64,000 nucleotides of DNA from Harmonia axyridis (taxonomy: Eukaryota; Arthropoda; Insecta; Coleoptera; Coccinellidae): positions 186,001 to 250,000 of the forward strand of contig NC_059502.1 of NCBI RefSeq assembly GCF_914767665.1, read 5' to 3'. The notes beneath the pieces are model-generated. The model made no database searches and had not been told where the DNA came from. It saw nothing but the letters and a program-made list of their open reading frames with translations. The translations under genes were made by a program, and so were the position numbers. This document shows, piece after piece, positions 34,271 through 45,036 of this stretch (positions within the stretch are counted from its first letter, which is position 1; each line of letters opens with the position of its first letter).

Positions 34271-35564
34271 GACTGAACCCTGAAATTTTCTCTAAATGAT
34301 CAACGGTTAGACTTTTGTTGAAGACATTACCTGCCCATCCTATCACTGTCACACTGATAAATTTTTAGAGAAAAGTTTAACACTAAAATTGAATCCCAAT
34401 AGGATTAAAAAAACCTTCTGTGTGACCACACCACTTTTGTCGTTTTTAAAATATGCTTATCTCAATACTAAGGCCCCGATTCTCCAATGACTACCACACG
34501 GTGGATACTGTAAAAGGTATTTTTTCCCAAACCTCAATGTACCTCCTCTCTTATCTACATAGGATGGAGATACTCATTGAATTCTGCATTCTGCCACACC
34601 CGATTTTCGTAAATCTCATTTTGACTCCAGGAATGCTCCAAACTGAACTTCGTCTCACAGGAACTAATATGTTTGGTAATCAATTTAGAGCCTTAGATTC
34701 ATATTAGGAAAAACCAGGCGTGCAGCATGTTTAGAGGCCGTAACAAGGCAGGCGAATACACCGGAGGATATGAATCCTTTAGCCCGCGGTAGACAACACG
34801 TCCTTTGCATATACAGCGATTAAGTATAAAGTGCAAGGAAACGACGAAGCCGGCTCATAACTAAGTGCAAATGGCGTCAGCGACGCAACATTAACCAGTT
34901 AATGCTTGTTAATAGCGCTACTTCCCACATAAATCTGATATGAACACAGGTAGAACAGTCGGTGCGCGCATACTTTATTTCCAATTGCCACCGACTATTA
35001 TCTGAGGAATAAACTTGGAGGTGGTGCTGCTGCTGCTGCTGCCGGTTCGGTTTATGGACCATAAATAAGCCCTATTTCGTTGTCTGGCAATCTTGGGGAG
35101 TGTAACGCGGTTGCCGAGATTCTTTATCGAAAATGCGCTGATTGATTCCGTTTATGTTCACACGATTTGATGTCCAGATTCGATCTGCCATTTTATAGCC
35201 GTTTCGAAAGTAACTACGTTGTAGAAGAATTATTTCAAGTCGCAGTGCAATCTCTAACTTGTGAACTGAAGTTGTCTCACTCTTGTCCACGAATATTTAT
35301 TGGCGTATAACCCCGTTTTGGCAATGATTCTGATAGCTCCATAAATTGAAGTGGAAATATTTATAAATGTTTGCAATAGATACAAGAGCTTAAGGGTGGC
35401 GTAAGAAACATTCATTTCGATGGGTTCTCTATTGCTACTCTTGTTGAATTTACTCAGTCAGTTTTATACTCTGCAGATAATATGGTTGTCGATACATCCT
35501 TAAACACAAAAAAAGAATGGTTACTTCTTATTGACCAATTCCATTTTTACTACTTTTGTTGTTG
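34271..35564. other. Unassigned DNA with short CTG repeat
   Basis: Positions 35022-35041 hold six or seven GCT triplets. GC-richer at 34720-35110. No gene is recognised. Confidence 0.4.
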
Positions 35565-35566
35565 TA

Positions 35567-36303
35567 AAGGGTGTTTTTTTAAGAGCTATAGAACAATAAC
35601 ACAGCGAATGTTGTCTTCCAAATGGTCAAGGGTTTGTGGCTTATCCGCATAAACCAATGACTCCACATAGCACCACAGAAAGTAGTCTAGCGGTGTTAAA
35701 TCACAAGATCTTGGAGGCCAATTCACAGGTCCAAAACGTGAAATTAGGCGGTCACCAATAAATCGATTGTGGCACGAGCTGTGTGACATGTTGCGCCGTC
35801 TTGTTGGAACCACAGTTTCTGGACATCATGGTTGTTCAATTCAGGAATGAAAAAATTAGTAATCATAGCTCTATACCGATCACCATTGACTGTAACGTTC
35901 TGGCCATCATCGTTTTTGAAGAAGTACGGACCAATGATTCCACCAGCCCATAAAGCGCACCAAACAGTCAGTTTTTCTGGATGTGACGGTGTTTCGACAT
36001 ACACTTGAGGATTAGCTTCACTCCAAATGCGGCAGTTTTGTTTGTTGACGTAGCCATTCAACCAGAAGTGCGCTTCATCGCTAAACAAAATGAAATGGAC
36101 GTAGTGCGCGATACGTATTCCGCACAGAACCATTATTTTCGAAATAAAATTGCACTATTTGCAAGCGTTGTTCAGGCGTGAGTCTATTAATAATGAATTG
36201 CCAAACCAAACTGAGAATAAATCAATTGACAGCTGTTAAATAGGTCGACATCTTGAACAGTAACGCCATTTTAAAGTTATATACCTCGAAAAAAAACACC
36301 CGT
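35567..36303 (-). mobile_element. DD41D mariner-like element, copy 4, 737 bp
   Basis: TA at 35565-35566 and 36304-36305; ends AAGGGTGTTTTTTTA and, on the other strand, ACGGGTGTTTTTTTTCGAGG. About 170 bp next to the 3' end, the C-terminal coding part, is deleted, and a further 13 bp near 35757 removes part of the KDTFGD region and shifts frame. The shared internal deletion is present (36085-36112). The frame at 35744-36133 keeps the first and second catalytic motifs; that at 35586-35813 keeps the third. It is inserted beside LINE sequence that resumes at 36306. Confidence 0.93.
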
Positions 36304-36500
36304 TATAATATTCCTTCAGAAAGTCAAACTGCAATCAAATTGAACTCACATTTCATCGATTCTAAGATTGTATTGGGGAGCCGAAGAAAAATCAACGAAA
36401 TAAGCAAGAAAAACAAGGTCTATTCAGTCTGGATTCCCAGTCACTCAAGAATATAAAAAAAATTAAGATACCAACATACTTGCCAGAAAGGAGCACAGGT
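36304..36500 (+). pseudogene. LINE RNase H fragment cut by DD41D copy 4
   Basis: Starts directly at the TA of copy 4 and reads IFPSESQTAIKLNSHFIDSK, then RRKINEISKKNKVYSVWIPS and HSRI, then after a shift NILARKE. These match the SDSQAA, KLNEL, VWVPGHSG and ADELARKG series of retrotransposon RNase H. The same segment is at 13815-13900. The left half of the domain is not found on the other side of copy 4. Confidence 0.78.
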
Positions 36501-37493
36501 TGCAATAATTTTTTTCTATGTAGGTATAGTTCTTTTCGATTCATCCATATAAAAGTTATCACCGAAACGTAGAAAATCATGATAGTGCAAACAGTATTTA
36601 TCACAAATATCTAGCGTTAGGTTCAAATGACCTTTTATTGTATTGAGTATCCAACAATTTGAATTATTCAGTTCTTAAAATTTTCGAAAAGAAAGAAATT
36701 TCATTTCATCATTTTCATGTTATATTTTGGTGAATTATTATAAAATTTCTTTATTTGATTATCTTGAAATGTAACCTTAGGATAAATGAGACATTATACT
36801 TGAACCTACAGCCGAATCAGATCGTATAATGAGTAAATTTCAGGGGAGTACCAGAATTGTCAGCAACGCTCTGTTATTAGCCATAATAAAGCACAAAAAC
36901 GAGACTTATTATTTCCCACTTGAGCGCTATTCCATTCGTTTTCCCCCCCTCCATTCCCTTTTACGACTGTTTTAATTGATCGCTCAAAAAAATGTTAACG
37001 AAAATAATTTCGGGGGTGTCAGAATCGGTCATGATTTCGAATTTACGATATTCATATGCGGGTTTCCGTTATAACGAATATTTAATGACTACCACCTAAC
37101 CAATTTGGCTTCGCTGGGAACGAAGCAACCCTTAAACGCTCCCACAATCTCATATTCCAATCAGGTCGGTGAAATTACAACCGTAAATTGGGATTTCTGA
37201 CTTTAATAAATAGGTTGCGAGCCGGCATGCCCGTTCAAATATTAGAGGATGAAGATGGATGTGTGATAAGTGTTAATGAGAGATCTCGAAATGCAGTACG
37301 CACCAACCCTTCTCCCCTGTCTCTGGGGGTATTTCGGTTTTGATAGTCGAGGGTGTGCACGACGAAATTTGTTTGAACAATTCTTCCATTGATGAAACAG
37401 AAATATGACTCAAAACAGGAAAAAACGAAAATTGTAACGTTTGTAACATTCCTTTTTTTCTTCCCCTTTCAAAATTTCATTTGATATTTGGTT
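36501..37493. other. Unassigned non-coding DNA
   Basis: AT-rich to 36840, then GC-richer to 37340. No gene or repeat is recognised. Confidence 0.4.
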
Positions 37494-37812
37494 TTACAGG
37501 GTTTTTCAATTAAAAGTTTTAGCTCTCAGTTTTGAAGCTGTCATTTAAACTGAAAACGGAACAATACACGCTTCAACAAAGCACTGAAATTGTTAAAATT
37601 CACTACTCGAAAGGTGAAAAATTTGCAGTAACAGTTCTCAAATCAAAAGAGCTTCTGGGTGCAATTTTGCAAGAAAGTTTCCTAACCATGTTATTTCTTG
37701 AAGAGGTGATCGCAATTGGCCACCGAAATCTTGGGATTTAACATCTTTAGACCTTTTTCTTTGGGGTCACGTGAAAGATAATGTCTATGCCAATGCTCCA
37801 CAATCGATTCAG
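37494..37812 (+). mobile_element. Internally deleted copy of second mariner-type family
   Basis: Begins TACAGGGTTTTTCAATTAAA, reads an N-terminal stretch (TEQYTLQQSTEIVKIHYSKG), then jumps to the region around the third catalytic Asp (WPPKSWDLTSLDLFLWGHVK, VYANAPQSIQ), where it stops just before DD41D copy 5. The middle, including catalytic motifs one and two, is gone. No right-hand TIR remains. Confidence 0.75.
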
Positions 37813-37818
37813 GTTATA

Positions 37819-38595
37819 ACGGGTGTTTTTTTTCGAGGTATATAACTTTAAGATGGCATTACTGTTCGAGATGGCGATCGATTAACAGCTGTCAAGTGAT
37901 TTATTCTCAGTTTGGTTTGGCAATTCATAATGAATAGACTCACGCCTGAACAACGCTTGCAAGTAGTGCAATATTATTTCGAAAATAACGGTTCTGTGCG
38001 GAATACGTATCGCGCACTTCGTCCATTTTATTTTGTTTAGCGATGGTTGAATGGCTACGTCAACAAACAAAACTTCCGCATTTGGAGTGAAGCTAATCCT
38101 CAAGTGTATGTCGAAACAACGTTACATCCAGAAAAACTTACTGTTTGGTGCGCTTTATAGGCTGGTGAAATCATTGGTCCGTACTTTTCAAAAACGATGA
38201 TGGCCAGAACGTTACAGTCAATGGTGACCTGTGGAATTGGACCTGTGAATTGGCCTCCAAGATCTCGTGATTTAACACCGCTAGACTACTTTCTGTGGGA
38301 CTATGTAAAGTCATTGGTCTATGCTGATAAGCCACAAACCCTTGACCATTTGGAAGACAACATTCGCCGTGTTATTGCCGATATACGGCCACAAATGTTG
38401 GAAAAAGTCATCGAAAATTGGACGTCCAGATTGGACTACATCCGAGCCAGCCGTGGCGGTCATATGCCAGAAATCATATTTAAAATGTAATGCCACAATA
38501 TAATCTTGCGGATACATAAAATTCATGTCAATCGAATAATCCATCGTTGTTTTATTGCAATTTAAAGTTCTATAGCTCTAAAAAAAAACACCCTT
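37819..38595 (+). mobile_element. DD41D mariner-like element, copy 5, 777 bp
   Basis: TA at 37817-37818 and 38596-38597. Ends ACGGGTGTTTTTTTTCGAGG and the complement of AAGGGTGTTTTTTTTT. Has the shared deletion junction (38020-38043) and three more losses: GAAGCGCACTTCTG after the first catalytic Asp, one base near 38185, and about 170 bp between AATGGTGA and GGACCTGTGAATTGG that removes the second catalytic motif. The 97-codon frame at 38197-38490 holds the third motif and intact C-terminus. Confidence 0.93.
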
Positions 38596-38597
38596 TA

Positions 38598-38722
38598 CTT
38601 GACTTGACATTGAAAAACTATTAATTGACTGGAACTTGAGTTGATTTCAAGTCAAGCCCAAATCAAGTAGATTGAATATCAAGTCAAGAAGCTTCAATGT
38701 AAAGTCATGCAGTGATTTCCTA
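38598..38722. mobile_element. Partial MITE of the CTTGACTTGA family
   Basis: Directly beyond the right TA of copy 5. Shares TTGACTTGACATTGAAAAAC, GAACTTGAGTTGAT and CAAGTCAAG words with 4770-4860 and ends in GTGATTTCCTA, a decayed form of the GTGAATCCCTA end. The left part is missing. Confidence 0.7.
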
Positions 38723-39606
38723 CTCACAAAAGATTCAAGCCCTAAAAATTTCTCTTCTCTACGTATGTTCTGTTAATTTCGTAATGTTAATTTCAGTTTT
38801 GAATAGCAATCATTCATTTTAATGAAATATGGTGATTTATAAGATTTTTGACCAGAAATTGATTATTGTGTACTAATTCAAAATGACTTAGCCCATAAAT
38901 TATTAGACTTGAAATGCCTGTATATGATTTGAATCCGCTGAAAAATCCAGAAGCTCGACGAGAAGGTAAAAACGCAACTCGAAGCAGCAGCGACAGTTCC
39001 TCACATCTCTCATTTCTAGCGAAGCGAAAAATGTAGCGCCTCGAAATTTGAAATTATTGCGAATCTTTGTCATCATAAAAGAATAAGGACAGAGTTCTTA
39101 CGGCGATGCAGGTTCACAAAGCCCCGATTCGGGCCATAAAAGCGGACAATTATCCGAAGCAACTGAGTGTTATCTGCGGCGGATCCGTTTTATTCCCAGG
39201 TTCTGTAGCAACATTTATCACAGTTAGAGACGTCATTTCGCTTCCGAGCGTTCCAATTTAATATTATCGAAGTCGACCCGATGCGATTGTTTCTCAAAGA
39301 AAGCGATCGTTCTCGGGACCGGAGCGGTTTTTCCGTTGATTGACGAAATTTAGAACTCGGAGATACAACGGGGATCTGATGCTTTTACGGATTTTCTTCC
39401 TCATTGTACTTCTGTCGGGCGGAGGATTAGAAATAGTTTGGGGATTCGTTCTTTAGACACGTTTTAAGGTTGCTCGATAATTCTGAGTGATTTTAGTGGG
39501 AAGTTTCTAGAATATTCTACAAATTGTAAGGCTGTCTCATACACGAATAATTTTTAAAACTTGGAATCTATTGTTGAACAATTTTTAGACAAGAACAACA
39601 ATAGTT
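38723..39606. other. Unassigned non-coding DNA
   Basis: GC-richer at 38940-39400; no convincing exon or repeat. Confidence 0.4.
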
Positions 39607-39712
39607 ATTTATGCAACAAGTGCAAAAAGTGAATGTTTATTGCACTCGACGTGAAATTGTCCGACGAGGCCGTTAGGCCTAGTTGGACAACACGTTGACT
39701 GCACGAGTTGCA
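39607..39712. repeat. Long hairpin around GAGGCCGTTAGGCC
   Basis: The core TTGTCCGACGAGGCC, loop GTTA, GGCCTAGTTGGACAA pairs with two mismatches. The arms continue outwards: TGCACTCGACGTG against CACGTTGACTGCA, and TATGCAAC against GTTGCATA. Beyond it, TTCATGCAAAAAGC (39732) and GCTTTTTGCATGAA (40152) form a wider inverted pair enclosing further TGCACTAGTGCAATAA words. Probably a foldback repeat of about 100 to 600 bp. Confidence 0.65.
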
Positions 39713-41950
39713 TACAGTATTTTTTCTACGTTCATGCAAAAAGCAAAAAATGATTTATTGAGGTGCGGCACTAGGTGTAGGAAAATGAAAAGCGCAACTT
39801 GAATACTTCATTATTATTATCGATTTGCATTGAAACAGGAACTAATACGTTACGAATAATTCAACTCAAACTTTATTTTTACCCTCAATGTTGAAAGTGA
39901 ATGAACAATTGGTGCAATTTTCAATATGAATATTTCGTAGTGGAGTACTTCTTAAATCCACTTCTTGATTTGTTACTGCTGTAAACGTACTAGTACTTGG
40001 TAACTGTACATCGTTATTTCCTTCAGGCTGAAATATTTGTTTGTCATGATGACAGCACGCTGAAGTAGAATGACAGATGAGTGCAATAAAAACTTTATTG
40101 CACTAGTGCAATAAAGAGCTTCTTTTTCCACTAAATATAGTTCAATAAAGTTCTGCTTTTTGCATGAACGTTGAAAAATTTTATTTAAAAATGGCGCCCA
40201 TTCATTCGCTAGTTGCATAATTAAGAACACAAAGCTGTTTATAGGTAAACGGTAATCAGTATCATTAGACCCCATTAGAGCTGCCTTCTCAAATTACTTG
40301 GAAATAAACAGGATATACCTGAAAAGTGTAAATAACCAAACATATGTTGTTTCTTATGGAACACCCTGTTTTTTATTGAATTTTCTGATTGCAAGTAATA
40401 AATGTGACCAAGTTCATTCGAAGTTTCATATGCTTAGAAGAGATATTTCGATTTTTTATGAATTGCAAGATATTCGGGAGAACAAAATAACTTCGAAATG
40501 AGTTTGAAAGTGAATAATAAAAAAATTGGTATATTTGGTGACTTATTCAGGCGTTTAATAATGCCTGAATATGCCATTTGAAATAAGCCTGATAATTCAG
40601 GATCATTTCAAATGGCACACCCTATATTTAATTTTTTATAAGGTAGCAAATTTTATTTCCACGAAAGATGATTGAGGAGTATCCTGTCGATACTATCATT
40701 CTGCGATGTATTTTCCTTTTGGAATGAGCCCAGTATAAGCCTTTGAATAAGTCATCAGTGAATCGTCACATTTTGAACATCCACTAGAGAATTCTCAATG
40801 ATTATTATTATCAAAAATTCAGTACCCCCTCCGTTTTTTTGGTAGGTAAGTATTCACTTTCAAAATCTCATTCCAATAAATTTATCCGTTTCGATTTTAT
40901 GAGGTTTCTCCAAATATCCTTCAATTTATGAAAAATCGAAATGAACGGTAAGTTTTAAGAGGGGTTTACACCACGTGATTCTCGTGGTCTGCCTAAGTTT
41001 AATTACTCCTCAGCGTTTTTGGGATCCCGCCATTTTCAGGATGAGTGAATCAATTTCACAAGTTCATTTGATTAACCGTTATTTTCTACCACATAAAAGT
41101 ACTCAAATAAGTTTTTTTCATTTTTAATTTTATAAAAACCGGATTTTCAGCCTTTGACAAGACTTTTTGTATAATATTTTCACATAGCATACCAATTCTT
41201 GAACTGGGTTCATACAATCAGAAAATTCAATAAAACAGAATATTCCATAAGAAAAACCATAATATGGTCATTTAAACATCTGCACGAGGAGCAGAAGTGT
41301 GCTTTTTGAGTTGGAGGGAAAACTACCGACTTGCATTTAATCTAATTTATTTCTGTGTTATTTTTGAATGCTCGATTACACAAATTCTATCCAGAAATTT
41401 CAGTTCATCTCGAATAAGTATAAAAAAATTAGATAACAGCACTCTTACCTCAAACTTCTAAACTAGTCGAGTCTTATCCCCCAGGGTCCAAACCTGTCGC
41501 GCGTCAAAGAACACTTGTCGGCTCTAAACGGCGGCAGTTTGGCCCTAATAAAATCTCCAAGAGTTAATTCTCGCGAATCTTCCGAAACAAAGTGCCCCCA
41601 CCCCCCTCGTAAAGCGATGAAGAAATTTTCTCGCGAGATTCATTAAGTTTGAGCTTATCGCGCGCCACGTCGATGGGAATTTAAAATAACTCGCCGCTCA
41701 AATAAAGAGGCAGCGTTAATGGCGTCTTCGGTAATTTGTTTACACTCGCCGGAGTGACACTGATATTGTTTCCGTGTCCTTTCTTGGGAGGACGGGCCCC
41801 GGACAAATCGGATTACGCCGATTTTATATTCTAGTCGCTGGTTAACTGCGCTTTACCAACATCTGTCGAGGGGGCAGTGATTGCGCCGATAATGGGGATT
41901 TGAATGAACGGGAGATTTGGCCGCTTTCAGTTGATGAGAGCAGAATTGAG
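39713..41950. other. Unassigned DNA with small inverted repeats
   Basis: Includes the outer arm near 40150, an ACACCCTGTTTT element-like end at about 40361, and a short hairpin ATGCCATTTGAAAT at about 40571 facing its complement at about 40604. A GC-rich block lies at 41450-41950. No gene is recognised. Confidence 0.4.
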
Positions 41951-42150
41951 AAAATCTGCGAGTAGATGTCATCGTGTATGATTCCTTTATTTTTTTTTAA
42001 TTCAGTGAGTAGATATCGACGTGTATGATTTCTTTATTTTTTTTGGAAATTATGGGAGGAGATATCGACGTGTGTGATTCCTTTATTTTTTGGAAAATCT
42101 GTGAGTAGATATTGACGTGTATGTTTCCTTTATTGCTGCTTATTTTATAA
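41951..42150. repeat. Four-copy tandem repeat, unit 47-49 bp
   Basis: Units beginning at 41961, 42008, 42057 and 42104 share AGTAGATATCGACGTGTATG and a CCTTTATTTTTT block, with 10 to 20 percent divergence. A single unit is also found at 45840-45875 (GAATAGATATTGACGTGTAT), so the motif is dispersed as well. It abuts the foldback at 42154. Confidence 0.88.
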
Positions 42151-42153
42151 TCT

Positions 42154-43409
42154 CAAAGGACCCCGCACGGTTTCTATGGAAAATGGGTCCCAGTCGAATT
42201 GGCTGAAAATTTAGTATAATGTAGTTTATGAAGTCCTGATCAAACGTCTCCATGGGCACAACAAGATCTAATGTACAGTTTTTGAGATACAGGGTGCCAA
42301 ACATGCAGAGAGAGGGTTATTACTTACCTTTAGAAAATCAATTATGTGGCGATTTTTTTGTTACAAAGAGTTGAAGATAATAATTACAATCTCAATATTT
42401 TCGACACGAGTTGTAATAAGAAGTTATAAGACTCCGTATAGAGGGTTATTAATAATTACATAATTTTTATGAAATTCTTTAAACAAACTCAGTCAAACGC
42501 AAAAGCTCGTAGACTTGCAGAATAAGTAAAAAACATGTGATTTTAATATTGGGTGATCTGAGGTTACTATTATACGGGGTCTTCCACTTTTTTAGTTGTA
42601 GTAATTCAATTTTTTTCAGGAACATATAGAAAAATTAAACATAAAAGTAATAAAAATAATATGATCATTATTCTGTGGTTCTTGTCTATTTGTTGCATCT
42701 TGTACGGATCATATAATTCGGTTAATAATAATCCGTACATAATCATAATTACGATGTCTTAACAGACATGGTATGAACTGTTAAGAAATGTTTTTAATGC
42801 AGTAGTCTCCCATTTGATTGCTGCATCATCATGCGGTCGACGAGGATCCGTACAAGATGCAACAAATAGACAAGAGCCACAGAATACTGATCATATTATA
42901 TTTAGTTTTCTACTTTTATGTTTAATTCTTCTCTATGTTCCTGAAAAAAATTAAATTACTGCAACTAAAAAAGTGGAAGACCCCGTATAATAGTAACCTC
43001 AGATCACCCAATATTAAAATCATATGTTTTTTACTTATTCTGCAAGTCTACGAGCTTTTCCGTTTGACTGAGTTTGAGTTTGAGAATTTCATAAAAATTA
43101 TGTAATTATTAATAACCCTGTATACGGAGTCTTATAACTTCTTATTACAACTCCTGTCGACAATATTGAGATTGTAATTATTATCTTCAACTTTTTGTAA
43201 CAAAAAAATCGCCACATAATTGATTTTCTAAAGGTAAGTAACAACCCTCTTTCTCTGCATGTTTGACACCCTGTATCTCAACAACTGTACATTAGATCTT
43301 GTTGTGCCCATGAAGACATTTGATCAGGACTTCATAAACTACATTATACTAAATTTTCAGCCAATTCGACTGGGACCCATTTTCCATAGAAACCGTGCGG
43401 GGTCCTTTG
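42154..43409. mobile_element. 1.26-kb foldback element with ~560-bp arms
   Basis: Left arm 42154-42710 and right arm 42845-43409 are reverse complements with few differences; outer ends CAAAGGACCCCGCACGG, inner ends TTGTACGGATC. The spacer is 134 bp. Within the arms, GAGATACAGGGTG (42284, mirrored at 43266-43278) again has the TA|CAGGGTG form, and TATACGGGGTCTTCCAC (42571, mirrored at 42974) is a further internal end, as if elements were nested before the duplication. No coding frame. No clear target duplication outside. It is the largest inverted structure in the window. Confidence 0.9.
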
Positions 43410-44151
43410 CAGAAACACACAGCAAGCAAGTTTTCAAATTTTTCTAGGTTTAAATCAATTTTAAAATCAGATTTCATATTTTGCTTGATATTGATGAAAG
43501 TGAACGCTACTGAATTTTCATTTTTTATAATTTGAAGAAAAGGAATGTACCTTTAAATGGCAATATAACATGAATAAGGAATCTATACAGACACGTTTGT
43601 TTATTTGTACTCTGGGAATAGTTCTCCGATTAATGTGGAAAGCCTCCAGCAGTAAAATAAAACCCACAGAAGCCGATATTCCCAAGATCACAGCCTCCCA
43701 ACCTGACTTTTCCAAGGTTTTTTTCTCCATACATTAGAATACGTATATCCGGCAACGAAGCGTGCTAGCGCCCTCTCTATTTACACCGAATATTTTATCG
43801 GTTTTATTGGGTCCGGGCTATGAACTTTATAGAGGAAACCGCAATTAAATTTAGTTTTTTTTCCCGTACCGAATGAATAATGCATCCTACCTCTTCGGTC
43901 CCGTTGAGAATTGATCCCTTAATCCCATTGTTATATGGGACGTAAATTGTTTGTTACCAATGTTGTGTTTCTCCATTTGCAATTTAAAATTGTGGAATTC
44001 GAATGAAGTGATCACGGCAGTCTTGGAAATTTCTAATTTCGAGGAGGGAGATATTTCATTTCTTCGGTTTGTCTGCTCTCTTCCATCTCACTTACCTATA
44101 AGAGAAAATTACGGTTATTCTAAATTTCTTTGTTGAAATTTATAGTATTTA
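43410..44151. other. Unassigned non-coding DNA
   Basis: AT-rich with a few GC-richer words; open frames are short and without motifs. Confidence 0.4.
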
Positions 44152-44153
44152 TA

Positions 44154-45034
44154 AAGGGTGCTTTTTTTAGAGCTATAGAACTTTAAATTGCAATAAAACA
44201 ACGATGAATTATTCGATTGACATGAATTTTATTTATCCGCAAGATAATCTTGTGGCATTACATTTCAACTATGATTTCTGGCATATGACCGTCACGGCTG
44301 GCTCGGATGTAGTCCAATCTGGACGTCCAAGTTTCGATGACTTTTTCCAACATTTGTGGCCGTATATCGGCAATACACGGCGAATGTTGTCTTCCAAATG
44401 GTCAAGGGTTTGTGGCTTATCCGCATAAACCAATGACTTTACATAGCCCCACAGAAAGTAGTCTAGCGGTGTTAAATCACAAGATCTTGGAGGCCAATTC
44501 ACAGGTCCAAAACGTGAAATTAGGCGTTCACCAAACGTGTCTTTCAATAAGTCAATTCTGGCACGAGCTGTGTTACATGTTGCGCCGTCTTGTTGGAACC
44601 ACAGCTCCTCGACATCATGGTTGTTCAATTCAGGAATGAAAAAGTTAGTAATCATGGCTCTATACCGATCACCACCAGCCCATAAAGCGCACCAAACAGT
44701 CAGTTTTTCTGGATGTAACGATGTTTTGACATACACTTGAGGATAAGCTTCACTCCAAATGCGGCAGTTCTGTTTGTTGACGTAGCCATTCAACCAGAAG
44801 TGCGCTTCATCGCTAAACAAAATAAAATGGACGAAGTGCGCGATACGTATTCCGCACAGAACCATTATTTTCGAAATAAAATTGCACTATTTGCAAAGGT
44901 TGTTCAGGCGTGAGTCTATTCATGATGAATTGCCAAACCAAACCGAGAATAAATCACTTTACAGCTGTTAAATCGGTCGCCATCTTGAACAGAAATGCCA
45001 ACTTAAAGTTATATACCTCGAAAAAAACACCCTA
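44154..45034 (-). mobile_element. DD41D mariner-like element, copy 6, 881 bp
   Basis: TA at 44152-44153 and 45035-45036, ends AAGGGTGCTTTTTTTAG and TAGGGTGTTTTTTTCGAGG (minus strand). Carries the shared deletion junction and, in addition, a 57-bp in-frame loss between WCALWAGG and DRYRAM. One base is missing near 44373, shifting the last third of the reading frame. Confidence 0.94.
44269..44865 (-). pseudogene. 198-codon DD41D catalytic frame with shifted C-terminus
   Basis: Opens at the same secondary ATG as in copy 2 (MVLCGIRIAH). First catalytic Asp in FSDEAHFWLNG, second in FQQDGATCNTA, third in TPLDYFLWGY are present. Nineteen residues around IIGPYFFKNDDG are missing. After EDNIRRV the frame shifts and reads through unrelated residues to a stop. 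An inactive fossil, though the three catalytic residues survive. Confidence 0.82.
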
Positions 45035-45036
45035 TA

